From: Baylisascaris procyonis | Lineage: Eukaryota > Nematoda > Chromadorea > Rhabditida > Ascarididae | Length of the DNA: 64,000 nucleotides | Assembly (NCBI GenBank): GCA_037389465.1 | Contig: JAZARR010000175.1 | Location: 62,001 to 126,000, forward strand | Reading direction: 5' to 3' | In this document: positions 1 through 20,001 of the stretch, in pieces | Layout of the letters: each line of letters starts with the position of its first letter | Numbering within the stretch: the first letter of the stretch is position 1 | Position numbers and translations under genes: made by a program | Notes under the pieces: generated by a model | What the model was told of the DNA's origin: nothing | The model's input: the letters and a program-made list of their open reading frames with translations, nothing else | The model's database searches: none

Positions 1-2757
1 CGTATTTTTGTGTGTGCATTTGTCTGTTTGCTAGTATCAAATTATGAACTACTGCAGCAGACTGTAATTTACACATTTATACCTACTGCCGCTGTTTTCA
101 AGCTGCTCTTTCGCCTTCATAGCCACTTAAAGAACTATAGTCACTCGGATTTGCCAGAATTTTTTATGCCCCCCTACAGCAGATCGGATTTTCATTTAAC
201 ACTCACAATGCCGTAAAAATCAGACCTCTCGTAGAAAAATTCCAAGAGTGATCGAACAAATTACAATCAGTTGCCTCTAAGTATGCTTTATTGTCTGTTG
301 GGAATTCGTGAAAGTGGTCGGTCGTGGTGAGTGGTAGTGTAAAAGCACATATCGTGCCAATTGCTCGAGCACGCTTTCCAGCTTGTTCCATTCATTCTTC
401 TTCATAGCAACTATTCACGTGGGGAGCGAATCCGGATTATTCGATATTTATGCGTCAGTTTGCTTGCATGGATCGAAGGTCTTGAAATGCTTCCTAATTC
501 AATGAAGGTTACCTCATATGTTAGTCGACGCGATCATTTAGTTTTGCTCTGCTCATTAGTGCACAACAATCATGCCTTGATAAATGCCCTTTAGTAGGCA
601 GCAACCAACTAAAACTTACACCTAAATATATTTCGCTTGCTATTCTAATATCAATTATCAGTTTAATGTTTTTTATTTTATTATATCAAGTGTTCATCTG
701 TTAATTGCACCTTTGCTAGAGGCATCATCGTCGCGTAACCTCATTCACTAGCCACATTAGCAGCAATGTAAAACAACTTATAATTCATACGCATTTCCCA
801 TGATGCTTAAGTGGTGATTCATGCGAAAAATTCCCAATACGCTTATAAACTTTTCCGCGCGTAGGCAATTTTTAACGGGAAGAGTGGGGACCTAAACATA
901 GTGAAAAATTTTCTTTCATGAGAAATTTAAAGCACATATTCAATTATAGGAAGATTCAGATCCTAGAACAACTATATGTTAGCGTGGCATGACCGAAAAA
1001 GCTTTTTAGGAAAAGTTCAGAATCTAATGCTCACTAACCGAAATCGGCCAATACAACCGAAACGATATTGCAAATACGACTAACTTCAAAACAACTTAAC
1101 AGTAAAACGCTGCGCCAGCGGGAAGGGGCTACTTCGATCAACTATCGAGAATGCCTAGGGAACTTCCATAGTTTTACTTTATTTTAAACTATTTCCTGAA
1201 ATTCATAGATTACGGTGGAATAGTTGACTCGGCCGTGTGTCTTCGGATTGCCAATTTTGAAATAAAAACTTTGCTTATCAATGCAGCACATTATTGTGCC
1301 TCTATTTACACTCCAAAAAATAAGCCATTAGGTAAGCACATTTTATGCATGTGATATATCCTTTTCGCGTACATTTCAGTAGACAATTTTGTCACACTTT
1401 CTGTAGAAATCGTTACTTTTGCACAAGTCCGTCCGTTGCTTCTTTTGCTTTGAGATGGCCCCGATTCTACATGCCTTCTTCTTGTTTTTTCATTCTCTTT
1501 GTTTTATTCGCCATCCCGACCTGCGGAGAGAAAGAATCGTCATTTGTTTAGTTGAGAGATGGTTTCAAGATACAGGAGGCAGAGGACAAGATGTTCTCCG
1601 ATAAATCATAGTACCTGGCACAATATTTTTAAAAAAATGAAGGAAAGAGAACCTTTTTACTCTTTCCGCCATTTTAGTCTTAAATGTATCTTTAAAATTG
1701 CTCATATCTTTCCGGTTCTCGCTGTTCCGGAATCCTGCCAAGTTTTTTAGCGCAATCCTAAACTCTTTAATATTGTGAATATTTAGCTGCTTCCAACATT
1801 AAAGATGTAAACTTTCCACAAAAAAAAAACACTTTCGAATTTCGTTCTATAGAAAACCTTTTTGATAAGGGAAATTTTGCGATTTTCTACAAGGTTGATG
1901 AAACCATTGAAACGAAATATCCATTAGTCAAATCGCATCGAATCAACTATCTATTAATAATTAAAAAATAACTCTGTGTGATGAAAAATTGCGTTCATAT
2001 TTTAGATTTTCGAAATATTAAAAAGAAAACTTTGAATAAAAATCCATCAAATTATACAAAATACATAATTTTCAATAAAGGAAAATGCGGAAACGTTCAA
2101 AGAATTATAGTGAAATTGACAATGAGAAATTTGTCAACGTTCAATGTAAAATGAAAGAAAATTTGGCAACAATTTCAAACAAAAAGAGAACATAATGAAT
2201 AATGACACTCAAAGTCATCAATTAAAGGTGATCGGAAACATATAAAAAATCAGCAAAAAAAACGATAAACTAAAGTGAACCATTCATCCTCTCACTCTCT
2301 CAAGTCTAAATCATTCGCACAATTAATGTTTCAAAAGAAAAGAGGAGTGAGGACAAGTGAATGGAATTCCTTTCCCCTTCCATCTCCTACTTAAATTCTG
2401 ATGTTGAAAATGCTGTTCCCCTGAAATTCTTGATCTGGTTCGTGGATGATTTAAATTCCAAGCATCGTTGTTGAGTGCGATATGCAACAAAAATTGCTCC
2501 GTCTAATTCAAATTCTCGTGCACCCCATAAACTATGTCCACATAAAGCAGTTACACTGTAATCAGCCGTTGCTTCGAACTGTTCGAATTCGATGAAATGA
2601 CTACCTAACATGTAATCTAACTGTGAATTATTGCTAATCACTTAAATTCACCGTCACAAATAAACAATTCAGGTCGCGACACACTCACAACACTAACTAT
2701 TTTACTCTTTGCCTTAAGGAATTACTTCTACTACTTTCAGTTTTGATTACATTTTAG
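1..2757. other. Region without a recognisable gene
   Basis: AT-rich sequence lying downstream of the minus-strand S31 gene. Open frames here are short (at most 84 codons), have no flanking splice sites that join them, and resemble no family I know. It could be spacer, or intron of a gene outside the window. Nothing further is supported. Confidence 0.6.
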
Positions 2758-2763
2758 TTTATT
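2758..2763 (-). terminator. Candidate polyadenylation signal of the S31 gene
   Basis: The minus strand reads AATAAA here, about 330 nt beyond the S31 stop codon at 3096-3098. It is the most suitable hexamer I noticed downstream of that stop. Cleavage would fall some 10-25 nt further down. No transcript evidence is available. Confidence 0.4.
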
Positions 2764-3095
2764 ATTGTTGTTTTTAGCAATAGGATGAAACAATGCTGCT
2801 TCAGTACCTCTCTTCACTACTAAGCGGATAAACTGACTAGACATAAAGATATGTCTACCTAAACTAATAGAATTCTCAGTAGTATTTCAGTGTAAAAGAT
2901 ATACCGACAAAAAGCAAATCGTAGTGGGATGGGAAGTCGACGGAAGGAATGAACTATCCAGCAAACTACACAATTAAAGAGCCTTATATCATTATTACGT
3001 TACAGACATGAGCGCTTATCATCTACATACTACATTCAAATTGCGGACATTTCAGATCGTAGTAGTGATATCCGGTCAAGCAACTTCCTATCGCT

Positions 3096-6000
3096 TTAAG
3101 CGTTGGCAGCGGCAAGTTGCTCTTCTTTATGCAATCGTTCGATTTCAGCCGTCTTCTTCTCGTCGAAATAATTAGCGAACCTGAAATTGCTATCATTTGA
3201 GAACGAAGATTTTTCTCTCACCTATATGAAAACTACCTGCGCAATTTACAATTGTTTTCTTGTATCGAAGTAAAGCCTATATACGTTCCTCTGTACCACT
3301 AACACTAATATTATGAATGTACCTTCTGTCGTTTTATCTACTGAACTTAGACACGACAATTTTTTACAGCGACGAAGGATGTAACAGCCAGGTGGATTAA
3401 TTACCCACAGGCATGAACCGCAGAGAGACGAATCAATCAAGCTTTCCCCCAATAAAGCATAGGTTATTATTTGGTAATTATACAATCGATAGGTCGCATC
3501 AGAAAAAATGTACGACGCATCAATTCCCTGTTCCTTTGAGCATTGGTTTGGCCGTCTGGATAAAGAGTGGTTCAATTCAGCCTCACATACTCATTCAATT
3601 CTTTCAACATTAGTATTCCCTTGAACAATGATTCAAGTCTTTCAATTAAGGTATATCTGCAAAAAAGTCTATTTGCCAGTCTGACCGGCAAGACAGCCAG
3701 CCCAATTCTTATCCAAACAAAACCTGTAAAAAGCCAATCAAATGAAAAAGACATTTCAGAAACTTACCACCGAATATGGGATTGCTTCTTTTCTGCAGTC
3801 ATATAGGGGTTCTTCGACAGACCAACACAGACCAACTCCATAAAATGCGCAATTGGACCAGTCTTTGGGAGTTTATACTGCGAAAGAGTCCTTTCTAAGA
3901 AGATATGTTCGTGGAAGCCAACCTAAAATATTTTCATTGAGGCACACAACCGAGATAATGCCCATGAAAAGCTGAATGTATTCATTTTTCACCGGTTATC
4001 TCTAAAGATCGGGGAATACTCCGCGGGTTACATCACAAACACCCCCTCCTCCTCTCTTTTTCCTCCCTTCCTGTCTTAAACAAAACCTTTCTATATGGCA
4101 CTTTGCTTCATAAAACTTACAATAAACTCGTCAGTATCAAAAGGCTCCCAGTGTGATTACCCAACGAAGCATTGCGTTCATACTTATTCATCATTGACAA
4201 TTGTATATTACAATAAAAGGCATAAGCAAACCATAAAATGTGAGATGATACCGAAACTGAATTTTATGCTAGCATATTCGACGGTACTCTATGAACAAGT
4301 TCACCTTGAAAATTCATCAACTCATCTTCGAAAATTAAAATTCCACAATTCATTTGCAATTAACGTTAGTAAGGAGAGCAAAAATTCATACCAACTTTCT
4401 TATGAATCATAACAAAGTTAAAAACAAATAAAAATTCAAATTTCAATCCCACATTCTCCTCATCGCCAAGAAGATATTCGTTATCGATCGGATATGGCCA
4501 CATTTTGCCTTTTTCTGTTAAATCGATCATTTCTTCAAAACCATTTGTCGGTCCGAATGATTGATTCCACGTTCTGAAAATAACGACTAATAATTTATTA
4601 AAAAAATTAGGCAATAAAAAGTCAAGATCAAAACGCGAAACCATGTGATCAATTAGACAGCGCGACGTTGTTGAAAAAATTAGATCTGACCAACTTATTA
4701 ACATTTTTTAATCAAATATTCGAAAAACCGAAAGAAAAAACAACAAACTTTTAAAAAAACGCAGAAGGCAGAGAACTAGCTCCCTCCATATTAGAGTAAT
4801 CAATGAACAATTAAGCTTCTAAGGTAACACATAGCGGTACATTGAATAAAATGGATTCAACCCCATCCACCCCCTATTCGTTATCGCTGCAATAGCTTTT
4901 TCCTATTGCATATTCGAAATATGCAAGAAGAAAATCATCACTATGAATGTTTATGAAACAAAAAGGACTCCAAACATCTATAGAGAAAATACACAGAGAA
5001 AAAATCGGAGCTTTAGAAGTTTACAACAGAGCGAAGTTGTCCTGTGAGTACTGCAACATTGTCTTGTGAGTATAATTTTTCACATACAGCTCTTGCTGGT
5101 CAAATATGTTACCTTTAAGCGAAACAGGAATAAGCACTTTTTATCGCAACAAATAAAACATGTCCAATTTAAAAACCACTAACTTTGCAGCATGCGCGTC
5201 CCAATCTGCCCAAACTTTAAGGCTACGCTCTTTTAGTTTCGATAAATTACTGTCGTTGAATATGCCAAGCCGAGGTTCGTCCATCGAGAAAATATTTTTG
5301 ATCTTCCGATCTGGATGAATAATCATCTGCATCTCCCCATCAGAGGACTCTACTCGATAGCTCTCCGGATATAACATTTTACTAAAACATTAACGCAATT
5401 ATGAAAATCATCCAACACATATCGCATTCCCTTACCCGTTAAAAGTTGCTCGATGACTCCTACCCTTTTGCAGTTGAAACTTCCTTTCAATGTTATTCTA
5501 ATCAAAGCAACCTGGATTGTGGCTCATTCTTCGAAGATCACACTGGATCCCTCCCTCCATCCCTCACTTTTCGACAAACTGGACCTCCTCATCTCGAAAG
5601 TTAGAAACTATTCTCGACGTTATACTTCCTCAGTTCTCCTCACGTAATTGACCAATAATATAATAAATCACCGCAACGTAACGGTCATATCAAAAATTTT
5701 AAGCAAGTGACGTCAGCCAATCCCCCAAGGCACTTTGATTATTCGCAACTGAAATTTAACCAATCAGCCAAGTTAACACCTACTATTGTACTATATACTA
5801 ATATTCATGACACTGCTATCATCATCTATATACAAAACACAACAAGACAATTACATGAAACCCATTAAACGAGCCAGCTAACAGATTTTATATCTAAGCA
5901 TTTTCTTACAGATAACAGCCCGATCCTTATACCTCCCCCCTTTTGAATCTATCAATTACGCAGATAAAAGAATTATTACTCAGCCATGCGAAAAGCATAT

Positions 6001-6577
6001 TCATAGAGTTTTTGTTCTTTCTCATTGGCCGTCGTTTCCGCAGCGATTTGCTGTTCGATTTCAGCAACTCGCTTCGCATCCTTTTCAGCATGTTGTGCTA
6101 TAGAGCGTGCTTCCGCCGCCGCAACTGCACGTTCTGCTATTGCGCGAGCATCCGTTGCCGAATAACCACTCTGAATAATTCAGTTTAATATCGATAAAAA
6201 CAGATAAGCAATAGAACACTATAGGATCCTAGCTCGTCTCTCTTAGTATCTAGTATAATTCTCCTTGATTCCCTTCTCATTCTCGCAGTCAAACTGCTTC
6301 GCATTTCCACATCCAAGAGATATGAAATATTATGAAAGTCAAGATGGAAAATATTAGCTGCTCATAATATACTTAAAACAGATGTTACGTGCTCGAACTA
6401 TTCAAATATCAACAATTGCTTTCAATGCCAATTGCATATTTCATTAAAGTTCATCAAGCTGGTCGTTGAAGAGTTGTGCGGCCAACCGATGAACACTGCA
6501 GAACATCTTTAAATATCTATTGAATTCGAGCATCTGTTAACATTCGTCACTCGTGTATAACAGTGAGCGAATATGCT

Positions 6578-6639
<62 letters not shown>

Positions 6640-9600
6640 AATTATATATAAAAGAATAAAAATTGAAACACTATTCAAACGATGCATTAAATCACTTTTG
6701 AGCAAAAAAGGCACAATCAGTGATAATAATGAAAACCTGTTTTGCTTGGTAAAATATTTCCCTTCGCAAGAGCAGTAATCCACGACGAGCATGTCTCACT
6801 TCGGCAGCGCTGCAATTTTGTTCAGTATCACCATAGGCAATCACTGCAACCTATATATGGCATGCATAGAATAATGAATGATGAAGGCATGCAGAAAAGT
6901 TAAAGGGTTGGGGAGGGATGGGAGGCATGCGGAAGATGATGGGGGAGTAAGGGCATATGAGGAAGTATGCAAGAATAGAAGAGGGATAGAAGAGGGAAAG
7001 AAGAGAGAAAAGATGCGCATACGTCCACGTTGGTGGATCATCAAAACTTCGCTTTAGATTCAGAATCGGCTTAGTTTTATCGAAAAGACGCATCAAATAA
7101 AGCGACAATGCTTTTCACAGCAATATTCCTATTTTTTTCAGTATCGATTCATAATCAACGAGTCTTAGGGGTTCTCAGTCAAAATATTTGCAAATTCAAT
7201 AAGAGATGAGAAGCAACACAAGCATCTTAAAATCCTCATAATAAAAGGCGAAATAATATTATTTATTTCTGAAAAGCATAACTAAACAATAATAAAAAAG
7301 TACTCAGAGCTAAGAAATAAGCAAGTTATCAAACATATTTGTGAATGAGCGCTTCCGGATTGGAACCCAGTTACGCGTTCGAACTCGTCAACGGACAATG
7401 TGTTCAATGATCATCGAACTATCACTATTAAATGAACCTATATAAAATATTAGATAATTACAAGCAGCAATAAACAACCTCATAAATTTAATGGATACCA
7501 CAAAAAAAGAAATTAACCGAGAAGCTGGAATTGCTTTCTGTTTGCTGACATCCGATAAAAGGTTGATGATATGTTCATCGGAAAGCATCTCTTCACTTTG
7601 ACTATCTGTTGCCGCATGGAATGTCTCCTTTTCGTGTTCACTGAGTTTCGCTATCAGATCCCTTTTGGTGCTAAATGCAAAGAAATAAAACACAATCTCG
7701 AAACGATAGCGTAAAAATGTTCCCAATACATAGTAAATTTAATCAAAGCGTGAAAATATTTTAAAATTAGCCCATATTGGTGGATAAACGACCAATTTCC
7801 GAGTTGGTTTTATAGTTTCTATTTGTAAAAATAATCGAATTGTTGAATGCATTGAAATTTATTTCATTAAATAAAAAATTAAATGAAGAGGGCAATGTGA
7901 AGCGTATATTAAAAATATTCTCACTTTATAAGCAATATAATCAGCCATATTCATCTCCATTAAAAATCGCAAGTTTGAATAATTTTGGTTGTTATAAACC
8001 TGTTGCAAACGTTAGATATATTGCTACAGTTATTCCATGTATCATCCCTTGTTAAGAGCACGAATAAGAATTTCCTTGAAGGGGTGGCAGTAATATCAGA
8101 TTTCAATTGCATAGGAGTTCGCCAAACTTTAAAAATGCCTTACAAAAAATAAGTTTAGAAGTCGACCTCCTCCCTCTTCCTCCCTCTCCCTCCCATCGTT
8201 CCTCCAAGCAATTCCGCTCATGAAAAATGAAGCAGCATTACGAAAACGAATCCCACATTTAAGCCTTCAGCTTTCATGTGTGTCTTTTCGATTCCTTTTT
8301 CCAAACTCAACGTTCTGAGTAAAAAAAGAAAATTGAATGTGAATATCCGACTGAACTTCCATTCGTTACTATTTTCGAAAAAAATTCGTCTCATTATCAG
8401 AAATAAACGATAATAACAATTAAACAAATGTTTCGTGCATGTCTACTTCGTCCTTCAATTTCAGGCCTTGTTCAACCGTTCGTGAGCAACCATATTTTCA
8501 TTTCTCAATTACTGCGAGGATCTTCAACAACTCTCCAGAGGTCTCCCTACCGCACAAATCGTGAGTCATGAATAAAGGCTGCTTCTGAGTGAAAAGTTCG
8601 ATTCATCAAGAAAAGCTGAATTTAGTAAAGCTGGAGAGGGAATAGCTGGGTTAAACTATTAAATGATTCTCCAGAATTTTAAAAGCAGTCTTAATGTCGA
8701 AGGTAAAAAAACAAGAGCGTTTCTCTATATTTCACTTCCCTTTCCCTATCAAAAGACGTGCGAACCTTTTTTTTGCTTCCACATCGTCTTTGTGCAAATC
8801 AGCAGCGACAGTTTCGACCGCTTCTAGTAACTTTTCACCGATAATATCAATTGATTTCGGTGATTTCACTCGTTTTTCCTCGTCTTTCTTCTTGAACAAT
8901 GCTAGAAGATACAGTTCTTTTTAATATATACAAAAAAATCCGATTAAATAGACTTGATGAAATATAATTCAATTTAATGGACGCGTTCCAGCAGGACGTT
9001 TCCATTTCCAGATTTTTTCACTATCTGAACTCCAAACTCGGAATCCAAGTATCAAAATAACGTGATGAGATAGAAAAACTAAATAAAATTCAAAATTTTT
9101 CGTTAAATGTGCCTAATTTAGACTTAATGATCCAATAATTATGAATACTAAAGAAACAGATTGCTCATTATGTATTGCTGCAATAAAGTGGGTAATAATC
9201 AACTATTACAGCATGGTAGAATATTAGTCCACTCTAAGTATGTGTCTATACTGAGTATGTTTTCTTTTTTTTTTTTCATTTCTTATTGAATCGTTACAAA
9301 CGTTGAAAAAAGAATTCTTTTAGATTAATGGGATCGTTGAATCAAAAGAGTTATTTTAATGTTTAGTATCAACTGTGGTGATAGCAGGTGAAAGGTTTTT
9401 CTAGAGGAGAGAGAAAAGCAACTGTTATAACACTTCTCTGGGATATGACGTTTTCGATGGCATTATTAAGGTGAAATTAGATCTCGAAAAAAAAACAACT
9501 GAAATTTCCATTTCGGTGATAATCTGACTTTATGTAACTAATTTTGTTTTTAAACCGCTTATTCTCCATCATAAATAAAGATGAACTTCTTCACTCATTA

Positions 9601-9948
9601 TAATCTAATCAACTCAAATGAAAACTTCTATCAGCAGCAATAACCAATAAATCCATAAAGTCGAACTCTAACGTTCATTATATCACAATTCTCGCAGATC
9701 CACATCATTTCATTTTTTGAAAGCCAATTTTTATTTACAGTTACATCAACAGACAGAAAAACACAAAAAACCCAACATTTAGAAGGAGTTTGTTCTGACG
9801 GTGTTGACTTCTCAGAGTTCCCCGAAGAAGATGAATCCGACGAAGAGGATGCAGAAAGAAATCGTTTGCAGTGGTCTGCATGTCGTCTCATAAATGGCCA
9901 TGAGGTATTACATATACGAAGTGAACGACATCCTACTTTGGCCAACAT
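3096..9948 (-). CDS. mrps-31: Mitochondrial ribosomal protein S31 (small subunit, mS31)
   Basis: Component of the mitochondrial small ribosomal subunit, made in the cytosol and imported. Nine exons on the minus strand join in phase: 9777-9948, 8766-8901, 7518-7670, 6737-6809, 5980-6170, 5184-5381, 4453-4573, 3768-3922 and 3096-3180. They total 1284 nt, or 427 aa (human about 395). The N-terminus ([12 protein letters not shown], then Arg- and Ser-rich) looks like a mitochondrial presequence. Residues 179-241 are Ala/Glu-rich and probably helical or coiled coil. The family signature is the C-terminal third: [20 protein letters not shown] from residue 318, GFHEHIFLE, then [20 protein letters not shown], ending with [10 protein letters not shown] and a short polar tail. 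All match the S31 C-terminal domain as I remember it. An acceptor (TTATTACAG) lies one base before the ATG, suggesting trans-splicing. The N-terminal half is family-divergent, so exons 2-6 rest on frame continuity and fit. Confidence 0.9.
6584..6636. repeat. (TA)n microsatellite
   Basis: 53 bp of uninterrupted alternating AT in the intron between S31 exons 4 and 5. Confidence 0.97.
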
Positions 9949-9960
9949 TCTGTAATAAAT
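9949..9960 (-). promoter_or_regulatory. Splice acceptor abutting the S31 start codon (probable SL site)
   Basis: On the minus strand TTTATTACAG is followed by a single A and then the ATG at 9948. A 3' splice site one base before a start codon is typical of nematode spliced-leader addition. It could instead accept a cis-spliced upstream exon: the candidate at 10205-10359 would join here in frame. Confidence 0.55.
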
Positions 9961-10204
9961 TAAATTAATAATTTTGCACGCTCATATCAACTAGTTTCAT
10001 TAAATCACGACGGGCGAATACCTTCACCTGATTATATATTACGATAAAACAACAAAAATTCAAAGAAAACCCACTAATTCACAAAGACTTTGCGCGTTGT
10101 TCTTCCCTTCACTATAAAAAGCAGACATATATAACCATAGGAAGAGATATGCCTCTGAGGAGACGCTCCTATCGGAAGGTCAACAAACAACTTGATTAGG
10201 TCAC

Positions 10205-10359
10205 TGTATCAAACCTCGAACGAACGTTGGAGGTACTATAGCCTTCCGCATAGCACAAAATTCTTTAGCGACTTCTTCAGCAAATGTGAGAAAGGAAAAT
10301 CTTCCCGAATTGTGGGAATCTATCCATTTATTAATAACATCGAAAAATTTATGCGCAAC
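10205..10359 (-). other. Orphan exon-like open segment, possible alternative 5' exon of S31
   Basis: The minus strand has an acceptor-like TCCAG at 10360-10364, then 51 open codons starting VAHKFFDVINKWIDSHNSGR and a possible donor (GTGACC) at 10204. If unspliced, the frame ends at TGA, 10201-10203. Phase is 0 in and 2 out. Joining the donor to the acceptor at 9949 gives CA+A, a Gln codon, in frame with the S31 ATG. I recognise no domain. It could be an alternative N-terminal exon, the last exon of another gene, or a chance open frame; the donor is weak. Confidence 0.25.
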
Positions 10360-11130
10360 CTGGACGATGCATTTGGAATAATAATATGAATGAATCGAAA
10401 TAACTAATAATCGGGCAAAATAACAACAACTCATCATCACCTGGTGACGATATAAATCAACGAACAAGATACTGCAAACACATCAATGAGGCGCATTGAT
10501 AGCATCGATTCGATCCATCTTCAGTTCAGCTTCCCAAAGCACCGTCACCATTATGGTCAAATGCTCACCTAGCATATGGATAAATCTCGGAAAATTACTA
10601 CTATCAAAAGCTACTGTCCTTAAGTGCTACCTCCACGCATTGGGGCCTGAGAACGGTTTTCCTTGAATTGTAGTAAATCCCTAATCATTTCATATCAAAA
10701 CAATCGAAATCCGGCTTCTACAACACACTTTTAATGTTGTACACCTCCCGCACCGACACCTAAAAACATAGGCCCCTGTAGCCCTATAATGCAATCGTTC
10801 AATCATCAGAATACAAACATCGGGGATCGACCAAAACTTCTTTACTCCGGACAACCACAACTGTACTGACATTGTAACCATGACTGCCAATTTCTTTCTC
10901 CAACCTCTTAATCTATGACTGAAATAATCATTTATTCGACAAAGAATTCGCCTCAATATACCTTAAAGAATCCACAAGCTGAGTATCCCTCAAAGGTTAT
11001 ATTCAAGGATATATGACACGTAAGTCAATATTCCCAAGCATGTTCATAAGCATTCCATCGAATCACCAATATTCTGCATACGGATGAATGACGTTAAAAT
11101 ATGTTTATGCCTCACACAAACAAAAAACTA

Positions 11131-11136
11131 TTTATT
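11131..11136 (-). terminator. Candidate polyadenylation signal of the malate dehydrogenase gene
   Basis: The minus strand reads AATAAA, about 940 nt beyond the malate dehydrogenase stop. I found no earlier perfect hexamer in between. The long 3' untranslated region this implies is unproven; a variant hexamer nearer the stop is possible. Confidence 0.35.
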
Positions 11137-12072
11137 GAAATACTAATATAACGAAACAAATATAACTTAGCCAACAAGTTCAAAATGGTGTGACAGATAA
11201 GAGAACGAAAGAGGGGAAGAATGTTACTTAGAGATGAAAGAAAAGCCTAATTGAAACCAAAAAGAAGCATGCAAAGAATAAGAGCTAAAACTAATAGTAA
11301 ATACGAACACATCAAATGAGTTGTTACAGATATAGATGAGGTCCCACTAATTTCCGAAGTGATACGAATCAAAATGGAGAAGTGAATAGTCGATCCCTAA
11401 CCGATAGAGAACATATCCTCACACAAAACACAAAGAAAAGCTCTAAACCATTCTATAAATAACCGTGAGACGATCGCAAGATGAACAATGCCTCCCCATT
11501 CCCAATTTAAAATCGCCAAATATTCCTCAAATGATTCCACCCGTATCCTCCTTACCATCTTCCATATTTTGTAGCTGCAAAATTTAACAACTTTCTATCA
11601 CATAAGCACAATCAACAACCCAACAACCTACCTCACAATAACAAAAATAACCTTTTCCGTTGAAATTAAGTACCTCATTTTCAAAAATGCGTCTTTCAAA
11701 CAGCAATAAGCCAACCATGAATAACCGAAAGCATCGCACCTGTAAATCGTCCCTAGAGTGAGTTAAATGGCACCGAAGCAAGGATAGGCAAAAATTGAAA
11801 GTGATGGATGAGAAGAAAGGAATTCAATAGCAGAGGTGAACCTGGTAGAAATCTTCTGACAGGGATCAAAAAGGTCAGCAGAGACCCAGCAAATGAAGTT
11901 ACTGCGCATGGGTGGCGCAACACTAAGACAGACAATGGACACTGAATAGAAGGGAATATTTCTTCGGGTGGTTCAGAAGGGAATAAAAATCAATGAGAAG
12001 GACGGAAGACACAATAAATGAGGTGACAGCGTCAGCCATCTAAAACTGTAAAGCAAACTGGTGGGAGTAGGT

Positions 12073-20001
<7,929 letters not shown>

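Larger units (their letters stand above)
9961..12072. other. Spacer between the S31 and malate dehydrogenase genes
   Basis: About 2.1 kb. The part next to the malate dehydrogenase stop (12072 to about 11110) reads like a 3' untranslated region ending at an AATAAA at 11131-11136. Between about 11110 and 10370 there are short open stretches and scattered splice-like sites on the minus strand, but no chain of exons that I can join. The exon-like segment at 10205-10359 is listed separately. Confidence 0.5.

Noticed and set aside
2387..2641. 84-codon minus-strand frame downstream of the S31 gene
   Set aside because: It lies beyond the S31 poly(A) signal, has no splice partners and no recognisable motif.
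10690..10956. Open frames on the minus strand between the two mitochondrial genes
   Set aside because: After the TTTCAG acceptor two frames compete. The more protein-like one has a stop directly at the acceptor, and neither joins in phase with the segment at 10205-10359.
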